Source: Mycolicibacter minnesotensis (GTDB lineage Bacteria; Actinomycetota; Actinomycetes; Mycobacteriales; Mycobacteriaceae). Taken from it: a DNA stretch of 64,000 nt. The stretch is from NCBI RefSeq assembly GCF_010731755.1, contig NZ_AP022589.1, positions 1,364,001 through 1,428,000 of the forward strand. The letters run 5' to 3'. Each line of letters starts with the position of its first letter. The first letter of the stretch is position 1. Positions 58,624 to 64,000 of the stretch are shown in pieces. The translations under genes were made by a program, and so were the position numbers. The notes beneath the pieces are model-generated. The model was given only the letters and a program-made list of their open reading frames with translations. It searched no databases and was not told where the DNA came from.

Positions 58624-59817
58624 TTACTCCGAGCCCACGCAGGTCTGGGTCGGCACCGGCTGTGTGTCGCCGACGCGGGCAAGCTGTCCGGTCACCTCGT
58701 CGGCCGTCATGACGAACCCGGTGTCGGCGTCGTCGACCGCAGCGCCGAACACCACGCCGAGCACTCGGCCGTTCATGTCGATCATCGGACCGCCGGAGTT
58801 GCCTTGCTGGACAGTGCCCCTGATCGTGTACACCTGGCGGGTGACCGTCGCGTTGCGGTAGATGTCCGGGCCCTCGAGGTTGATGACGTCACGAATTCGG
58901 GCCGGCGTGGCCTCGAAGACACCGCCACCGGGGTAGCCCAGCACCAGCGCGTCGGTGTCAGCCTCAGCCAGAGCGGAGGCAAACACCAATGGGGGCAGGG
59001 GCAGATCGGGTACGGCCAGGATCGCGATGTCTTCCTTGGGGTCGAAGGAGATCACCGCGGCCTCGAAGGACTTGGCGCCGCTCTCCACCGTCACACTGTC
59101 TGCGCCGGCGACCACGTGCGCATTCGTCATCACCCGAGTAGGTGCGATCACGAATCCGGTGCCCTCCAGCACTTTCTGGCAGTTGGGTGCCACTCCCCGG
59201 ATCCGCAGCACACTGGGTGCAGTGGCCTCCACCACGGGGTTGGCGGCCAACTCCGGGTCCGGAGCATCCACGGCGGCGATCGGGGCGCGGTTGAAGGGTT
59301 CGAGCACGGAGGGAAGGCCGGAATCGTCGAGCACCGCCGACAACCGCCGCGGCACGTTCTTGAGCCAACGCGGCGCGACATCGTCAACCTGGCGCAGCAC
59401 ACGCGAATCGTTGACGGCGGCGGCCAGGCTCGGTTGGTCGGAGGCGGTCAGCGGGGTGGCCAGCAGCCAGGCCGCGATCAGCACCACCACCAGCTGCAGC
59501 GCCACTCCGATGACGGAGTCCACGCCACGGACGCCCGGGTTGCGGATCGCTCCGCGCACCGCCCGGCCCAGCACCACTCCGGCGACCTCACCGATGACGA
59601 CCATGGCCAGGATCAGAAAGAGTGCGGCGAACAGCTTCAGCCGGGCACCAGAGACACTCTCGATCAGGTGCGGGGCCAACAACACTCCGGCCATTGCGCC
59701 CAGAGCAACACCGACGAAGGACAGTAGGGAACCCAGCGCGCCGGAGCGCCAGCCGGAAACCGCGGCAACGAAGGCGATCGCGAGCACGGCGATGTCCAGC
59801 CACTGTGACGACGTCAT
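58624..59817 (-). CDS. marP: Membrane serine protease MarP (acid resistance)
   Basis: 397 residues, the same length as Rv3671c. Four N-terminal membrane helices precede a periplasmic chymotrypsin-like domain with His in VMTNAHVVAG (near 235), Asp in FDPKEDIAILAV and Ser in QQGNSGGPMID. The redox-sensitive cysteine pair seen in MarP corresponds to Cys in GVAPNCQKVL and QTCVGSE. It is needed for acid and oxidative survival in M. tuberculosis. ATGA overlap with the Nudix gene. Confidence 0.95.
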   Translation of the reverse strand: MTSSQWLDIAVLAIAFVAAVSGWRSGALGSLLSFVGVALGAMAGVLLAPHLIESVSGARLKLFAALFLILAMVVIGEVAGVVLGRAVRGAIRNPGVRGVDSVIGVALQLVVVLIAAWLLATPLTASDQPSLAAAVNDSRVLRQVDDVAPRWLKNVPRRLSAVLDDSGLPSVLEPFNRAPIAAVDAPDPELAANPVVEATAPSVLRIRGVAPNCQKVLEGTGFVIAPTRVMTNAHVVAGADSVTVESGAKSFEAAVISFDPKEDIAILAVPDLPLPPLVFASALAEADTDALVLGYPGGGVFEATPARIRDVINLEGPDIYRNATVTRQVYTIRGTVQQGNSGGPMIDMNGRVLGVVFGAAVDDADTGFVMTADEVTGQLARVGDTQPVPTQTCVGSE

Positions 59818-60578
59818 ATTTCGCCTTCTCCTCCAACCTGCGCCATGGCCTCGTCCAGCCCGAGCACCTCGGTGGTGTCCCAGGGCTGAGCCCAGCCGGC
59901 CACATCCAACATCGCCGAGATCACCTGGGCGGTGAATCCCCAGACCAGCATCTGGTTGAGCCGGAACGCCGGCATGGCCCAACGCCGACTGCGCGCATCA
60001 CGGTAAACCATCAACCGGTTCTCGGGGTTGATGAATGCCCGGACTGGAACGCGCGCGACGATCGCGGTCTCTCCTGGATCCACCGCGGTCACCGGCCCGG
60101 GGTCCTCGGAGTAGGCCAGCACCGGCACCACCTGGAACCCCGAGGGCGCAATGAAGATCTTCTCCAACGCGACCAGCGGGTGAACGCGGACCGGATCGAT
60201 GCCCGTCTCCTCGTTGGCCTCCCGCAGCGCAGTGGAGACCGGACCGGCGTCACCAGGATCGACCGCCCCACCCGGGAAGGCTGCCTGCCCGGCGTGATGA
60301 CGCAGCGTGGAGGCCCGCACCGTGACCAGCAGGTCAGCCGATTCGGGGATGGCAGCCGTGGGGCCGGCCGGCGGTCCGGAGAACAGCACCAGGACCGCCG
60401 CATCGCGCCGGTTCCCGGTGATGCTGGCTTTGGCGTTGGCCGCTGTGATCATCGCGCGGACGTCGGCGGGCAAGCGCTGCACATAGGCCGAAGGCACCTT
60501 CTCGACGTTGTCGATCAGGGGGCGCAGCCAGGACGGTGCACGGGACGGGACCCAGGGCTGGGACTCGCCAGCGCTCAC
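59814..60578 (-). CDS. Nudix hydrolase, CoA pyrophosphatase type
   Basis: 254 residues. The Nudix box GGAVDPGDAGPVSTALREAN continuing to EETGI is intact, and a LRHHAGQAAFPGG lead-in marks the CoA-pyrophosphatase (NudL/CTR) subgroup. Counterpart of Rv3672c. GTG 60578 follows GAGGGAGA. Confidence 0.92.
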   Translation of the reverse strand: MSAGESQPWVPSRAPSWLRPLIDNVEKVPSAYVQRLPADVRAMITAANAKASITGNRRDAAVLVLFSGPPAGPTAAIPESADLLVTVRASTLRHHAGQAAFPGGAVDPGDAGPVSTALREANEETGIDPVRVHPLVALEKIFIAPSGFQVVPVLAYSEDPGPVTAVDPGETAIVARVPVRAFINPENRLMVYRDARSRRWAMPAFRLNQMLVWGFTAQVISAMLDVAGWAQPWDTTEVLGLDEAMAQVGGEGEI

Positions 60579-60615
60579 CGCGTCTCCCTCTTCGCCGGAT
60601 CCTGATCGCCCCACA

Positions 60616-61239
60616 TCAGCGACCGCTGTTCTCGACGGCGGCGGCGATCTCCTCGGCATTGGCGAAGGGCTGCGGCAGGATGCGGGCAACGCTACCGTCC
60701 GCGGCCAGGACCACCGTCGCGGGCATCACGTTGGGCACCCGCAATGCGGCAGCAATCTGACGTCTGCCGTCTTGCACGGTGGGCAGGTGCACGCCCAGCT
60801 CCGCCAGCAGCGCCAGCCCCGCTGCTTGGTTGTCGTCTTGATGCACCGTCACCACAGTCACGCCCGCCCCGGCCCGACGTTGGTATTCCGCGAAGACGCG
60901 CAGCTCGTCGCGGCAGGGCCCGCACCAGTACGCCCAAAGATTCAGCACCACCGTGCGGTCGGCGACCATGGCAGCCACATCAACCGGGGCGCCGTCGGCT
61001 GCGCACTCGACCGTGACGCCGCGTAGTGCGCTGGGGCCGGCGCCGGGCGACCCCACCGGGCAGGGCGACAGGGCGGCGCGCGCCCGCAGCATGGACAGGT
61101 CCTGCTCGGCGCCGGGCGCGACGGTGCCGCGGCCGTGCTGTACCGGCGCCGGTTCACGGCGCAGCTCGGCGACCAATCCGGTGAGCAGGGCGGCCACCAC
61201 GGCCAATACTGCGAGGGTCCATCGGGTCGACGTGCTCAT
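60616..61239 (-). CDS. Membrane-anchored thioredoxin-like (TlpA/ResA) protein
   Basis: 207 residues: an N-terminal anchor (LAVLAVVAALLTGLV), then a thioredoxin fold with WAYWCGPCRDELRVFAEYQ and the cis-Pro loop VPNVMPATVVL. It faces the outside and likely reduces or exchanges disulfides. An extra Cys pair (SPCPVGS, VECAAD) lies in the linker. It sits in the Rv3671c-3674c order between nudix and nth. Confidence 0.91.
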   Translation of the reverse strand: MSTSTRWTLAVLAVVAALLTGLVAELRREPAPVQHGRGTVAPGAEQDLSMLRARAALSPCPVGSPGAGPSALRGVTVECAADGAPVDVAAMVADRTVVLNLWAYWCGPCRDELRVFAEYQRRAGAGVTVVTVHQDDNQAAGLALLAELGVHLPTVQDGRRQIAAALRVPNVMPATVVLAADGSVARILPQPFANAEEIAAAVENSGR

Positions 61240-61253
61240 CGGCGCGGCAACCG

Positions 61254-62000
61254 CTACAGCCCGGCCAGGGCCAGCAGGTGTTCGGTCTCGGGACCCTTGA
61301 CCAGCGCGGCGGCCTCCGCCGGGTTGGTGGGGCCGAGCCCGAATGAGGGGCAGTCCTTGGCCAGCAGGCACACCCCGCAGGCCGGCTTTCGGGCGTGGCA
61401 TACCCGCCGGCCGTGGAAGATCACCCGGTGGCTCAGCAGGGTCCAGTCCTTGCGTTCGATCAGCTCACCGACCGCATGCTCGACCTTGACCGGGTCCTCC
61501 TCAGAGGTCCAGGCCCAGCGCCGCACCAGCCGGCCGAAGTGGGTGTCGACGGTGATCCCCGGGACGTCGAACGCGTTGCCCAGAATCACGTTGGCGGTCT
61601 TGCGTCCCACTCCGGGCAGGCTGACCAGTTCTTCCATGGTGCGGGGCAGCTCCCCGTCGAATCGCTCGACCAGCGTCTGGCCCAGTTTGGTCAGGGCCGC
61701 CGCCTTGTTGCGGTAGAAGCCGGTGGGCCGAATGAGCTCCTCCAGCTCGGTGCGGTCGGCTTGGGCGTAATCCAGTGCTGTGGGGTAGCGGGCGAACAAC
61801 GCCGGTGTCGTCAGGTTCACGCGCACGTCGGTGCACTGGGCCGAGAGCACCGTCGCCACCGCGAGCTCCAGCGGCGTAGTGAAGTCCAACTCGCAATGGG
61901 CGTCGGGAAAGGCCTGCGCCAGAGTCCGATTCATCCGACGGGCGCGCCGCACCAGTCCGGTCCGGGTTTCCGTCCGCGCGGCGCGGGAGGCTTTGTCCAC
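61254..62000 (-). CDS. nth: Endonuclease III
   Basis: 248-residue DNA glycosylase/AP lyase for oxidised pyrimidines. The helix-hairpin-helix [14 protein letters not shown] holds the catalytic Lys, VDTHFGRL the catalytic Asp, and [17 protein letters not shown] the 4Fe-4S cluster. GTG 62000 is chosen because GGAGG lies five bases upstream; an earlier start at 62051 is less likely. Confidence 0.95.
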   Translation of the reverse strand: MDKASRAARTETRTGLVRRARRMNRTLAQAFPDAHCELDFTTPLELAVATVLSAQCTDVRVNLTTPALFARYPTALDYAQADRTELEELIRPTGFYRNKAAALTKLGQTLVERFDGELPRTMEELVSLPGVGRKTANVILGNAFDVPGITVDTHFGRLVRRWAWTSEEDPVKVEHAVGELIERKDWTLLSHRVIFHGRRVCHARKPACGVCLLAKDCPSFGLGPTNPAEAAALVKGPETEHLLALAGL

Positions 62001-62066
62001 TGTCACCTCCGACAGGGTACTAATTTGTGACCCCAACGAGACCTTGCCCATGTTTACTGACGACTT

Positions 62067-62207
62067 GTGTCCTGGTTGTTGATCACCGCTATCCCGACGC
62101 TGCTGATGCTCTCAGCGGTCGGGCTGGAACGCATCGAAACCGGGTTGAGTCGGGTAGAGCAGGCGAATCCGCAGTTTCCCCCGAATCGCCATGCCAATCG
62201 TGTGTAG
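62067..62207 (+). CDS. Small membrane protein, possibly Rv3675-like
   Basis: 46 codons from GTG to TAG, reading [20 protein letters not shown] and then an acidic/basic tail. One membrane helix fills the N-terminal half. It lies exactly between nth and crp, where M. tuberculosis has Rv3675, a small membrane protein. No ribosome site precedes it, but TTTACT lies eight bases upstream and may be a -10 of a leaderless mRNA. Confidence 0.55.
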   Translation: MSWLLITAIPTLLMLSAVGLERIETGLSRVEQANPQFPPNRHANRV

Positions 62208-62313
62208 CGTTGTAACGTCGCTTGACGCCTGGCTCTAGACTCAGGTGGCTGGCCGGGATTCGGCTGGTGCTTACGATTACAAAAACCTTCATCAAAAACA
62301 TTTAAGGGGCATC

Positions 62314-62988
62314 GTGGACGAGATCCTGGCGAGGGCCGGAATCTTCCAGGGAGTTGAGCCCAGCGCCGTGGCGGCGCTGACCAAGCAGCTTCAGCCCGTG
62401 GACTTTCCGCGCGGACACACCGTGTTCGCCGAAGGAGAGCCCGGCGACCGGTTGTACATCATCGTCTCCGGGAAAGTGAAGATCGGCCGGCGGTCTCCCG
62501 ACGGCCGGGAGAACCTCCTGACCATCATGGGTCCCTCGGACATGTTCGGCGAACTCTCGATCTTCGACCCCGGCCCCCGGACCTCCGGCGCGACCACCAT
62601 CACCGAGGTGCGCGCCGTCTCGATGGACCGTGACGCGCTCCGGTCGTGGATCTCCGACCGGCCCGAGATCGCCGAGCAGTTGCTGCGCGTGCTGGCCCGC
62701 CGGCTGCGGCGTACCAACAACAACCTGGCCGACCTGATCTTCACCGACGTGCCCGGCCGTGTCGCCAAGCAGCTGCTGCAGCTGGCGCAGCGGTTCGGCA
62801 CTCAGGAAGGCGGGGCCCTGCGGGTCACCCACGACCTGACTCAGGAAGAGATCGCCCAGCTGGTCGGTGCGTCGCGGGAGACGGTGAACAAGGCGCTGGC
62901 CGACTTCGCCCACCGCGGATGGATCCGCCTTGAGGGCAAGAGCGTATTGATCTCCGACTCCGAGCGACTGGCTCGCCGAGCGAGGTAA
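62314..62988 (+). CDS. crp: cAMP receptor protein
   Basis: 224 residues, nearly identical to M. tuberculosis CRP (Rv3676). The cyclic-nucleotide site [21 protein letters not shown] holds the Arg and Glu that bind cAMP, and the C-terminal winged helix has [20 protein letters not shown]. The start is GTG 62314 with AAGGGG before it. It is paired functionally with the adenylate cyclase at 37.5 kb. Confidence 0.96.
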   Translation: MDEILARAGIFQGVEPSAVAALTKQLQPVDFPRGHTVFAEGEPGDRLYIIVSGKVKIGRRSPDGRENLLTIMGPSDMFGELSIFDPGPRTSGATTITEVRAVSMDRDALRSWISDRPEIAEQLLRVLARRLRRTNNNLADLIFTDVPGRVAKQLLQLAQRFGTQEGGALRVTHDLTQEEIAQLVGASRETVNKALADFAHRGWIRLEGKSVLISDSERLARRAR

Positions 62989-63003
62989 GCAGTCTCGCCG
63001 AAC

Positions 63004-63050
63004 CCGACGTTTTGCAGATGTCTACTCGTACTTTCTCTGCAGAACGTCGG
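63004..63050. terminator. Palindrome between convergent crp and MBL genes
   Basis: Arms CCGACGTTTTGCAGA (63004) and TCTGCAGAACGTCGG (63036) match at 14 of 15 positions, the mismatch being a G-T wobble, around a 17-base loop. Placed between two converging stops, it suits a two-way terminator. Confidence 0.6.
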
Positions 63051-63064
63051 TTTCGAGCCGCCGG

Positions 63065-63841
63065 TCAGCCCCTCAGATAGTTCAACTGGGCCTGAACCGA
63101 GTGTTCGGCCGCACCCCACAGCTCCTCGGCAACGTCGGTGTAGACGTGTTCCACGACCTGACGAGCGGTGGCGTCGTCGCCTAACGCGGCAAGCGCGGAG
63201 CGCACCTGGTCGAGCCGTTGTTCGCGGTGAGCCAGATACCCGTCGGCCACTGCTTCGATATTCGGCAGTTCTGGGCCGTGCCCGGGCAGCACGGTGCGTC
63301 CGCCCAACCCGCGCAGTCGCCGTAGCGAGTCCATATAGCGCGTCAGGTCGCCGTCTTCGGAGTCGATGACGGTGGTGCCACGGCCCAGCACGGTGTCGGC
63401 GGTCAGGACAGCGTCGTCCAGCACGAACGAGAGCGAGTCAGCGGTGTGCCCCGGGGTGGCGAACACCGTGATGCGTAAACCGGCGGCATCGATCACCTGA
63501 CCGTCAGTCAGGCCGCCGCCGAGCCGGCGCTGAAATCCGCTGCCCGCCGAATACACCGGCACCCCGACCGCGTCCACCAGCTTGTCGATGCCCTCGGTGT
63601 GGTCGAAGTGCCGATGGCTGATGAGCACCAAGGCGATCTTGCCGATCTCGGCGAGCCGACCGATGTGCTCATCGTCTTCGGGCCCCGGGTCGACGATCAC
63701 CACCTCGTCACTGCCGGGCCCGCGCAGCACCCAGGTGTTAGTGCCCTCCAGGGTCATCAGCCCAGGGTTGTCGGCCAACAACACCGACGCGGTCTCGGTG
63801 ACCGGCCGCAGCCGACCGTAGGCGGGATGACTGGCCGACAC
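63065..63841 (-). CDS. Metallo-beta-lactamase-fold hydrolase (Rv3677c type)
   Basis: 258 residues with the zinc motif [10 protein letters not shown], further ligands in [10 protein letters not shown] and TADTVLG, and a C-terminal helical part. It belongs to the glyoxalase II/lactonase-like group; substrate unknown. GTG 63841; it lies a few bases downstream of ridA and may be co-transcribed. Confidence 0.9.
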   Translation of the reverse strand: MSASHPAYGRLRPVTETASVLLADNPGLMTLEGTNTWVLRGPGSDEVVIVDPGPEDDEHIGRLAEIGKIALVLISHRHFDHTEGIDKLVDAVGVPVYSAGSGFQRRLGGGLTDGQVIDAAGLRITVFATPGHTADSLSFVLDDAVLTADTVLGRGTTVIDSEDGDLTRYMDSLRRLRGLGGRTVLPGHGPELPNIEAVADGYLAHREQRLDQVRSALAALGDDATARQVVEHVYTDVAEELWGAAEHSVQAQLNYLRG

Positions 63842-63847
63842 CGCGGT

Positions 63848-64000
63848 CTACTCCGCCGCTGCCTTCAGCTCGACGATCAGCTCGACTTCGACCGGTGCAT
63901 CCAGCGGCAGTTCGGAAACCCCCACCGCCGAGCGGGCGTGCTTGCCGGCATCCCCGAACACCTCGCCCAACAGCTCGGAGGCGCCGTTGACCACGGCGGG
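63848..64000 (-). CDS. RidA-family protein, 5' part beyond the window
   Basis: The 50 C-terminal residues are present, reading [20 protein letters not shown], then [20 protein letters not shown] to the stop. This is the conserved end of RidA enamine/imine deaminases, including the usual Arg in ARSAVG. Counterpart of Rv3678c. The start is outside the window. Confidence 0.9.
   Translation of the reverse strand, partial: PAVVNGASELLGEVFGDAGKHARSAVGVSELPLDAPVEVELIVELKAAAE

Overview
This window is chromosomal DNA from a non-tuberculous member of the Mycobacteriaceae. It is GC-rich, GTG and TTG starts are frequent, and several genes appear leaderless. Most of it follows the order of the Mycobacterium tuberculosis block Rv3624c (hpt) to Rv3678c, with insertions and losses. 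I cannot fix the species; a Mycolicibacter/terrae-type or similar environmental mycobacterium would fit.

Region by region. At 1-2.3 kb lies an alpha-E/ATP-grasp pair (Rv2410c/Rv2411c type), joined here to the hpt block. At 2.5-10.7 kb are hpt, tilS, a zinc metalloprotease-like gene, dacB, ppa, a TerC transporter, and the membrane protein, GT2 and DUF2304 genes of the Rv3630-3632 group. The DUF2304 gene carries in-frame palindromic repeats. At 11-15.7 kb is a giant CtpI-like P-type ATPase, preceded by what reads as a complete yybP-ykoY (Mn2+) riboswitch with a ribosome-site-sequestering platform. galE and an Rv3635-like GT-C membrane protein follow.

From 18.5 to 34.8 kb comes an accessory block. 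It holds a VIT-type metal transporter, an APC permease, a poly-lysine-synthetase-like NRPS (A-T-membrane-3xC) coupled to an M1 peptidase, and a thioester-domain protein lacking its cysteine. It continues with a family 2A encapsulin operon (shell, cysteine desulfurase cargo, cysK, cysE), a methyltransferase behind a Zur-like box, and a TetR/hydrolase/DinB set with twin operators. At 34.8-36.2 kb a 1.3-kb element with a Fic toxin-antitoxin pair and an integrase remnant sits at the 3' end of tRNA-Thr(CGT).

From 36.2 kb the conserved backbone resumes: holB, a membrane adenylate cyclase, topA, cspA, the SftH helicase, an Rv3651-like gene, and the Flp/Tad pilus cluster with ssd. Then come a 6C/B11 small RNA, a HAD hydrolase, a probable Ms1/MTS2823 RNA, and acs (no dpp operon beside it). 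The window ends with an S1 protease, a holin-like protein, ephE, marP, a CoA-type Nudix, a thioredoxin-like protein, nth, crp, a metallo-beta-lactamase and a partial ridA.

Three units stand out. The first is the Mn riboswitch with its ATPase, near TerC and VIT transporters. The second is the Pls-like synthetase with its peptidase, whose adenylation code reads as lysine. The third is the sulfur-metabolism encapsulin operon.
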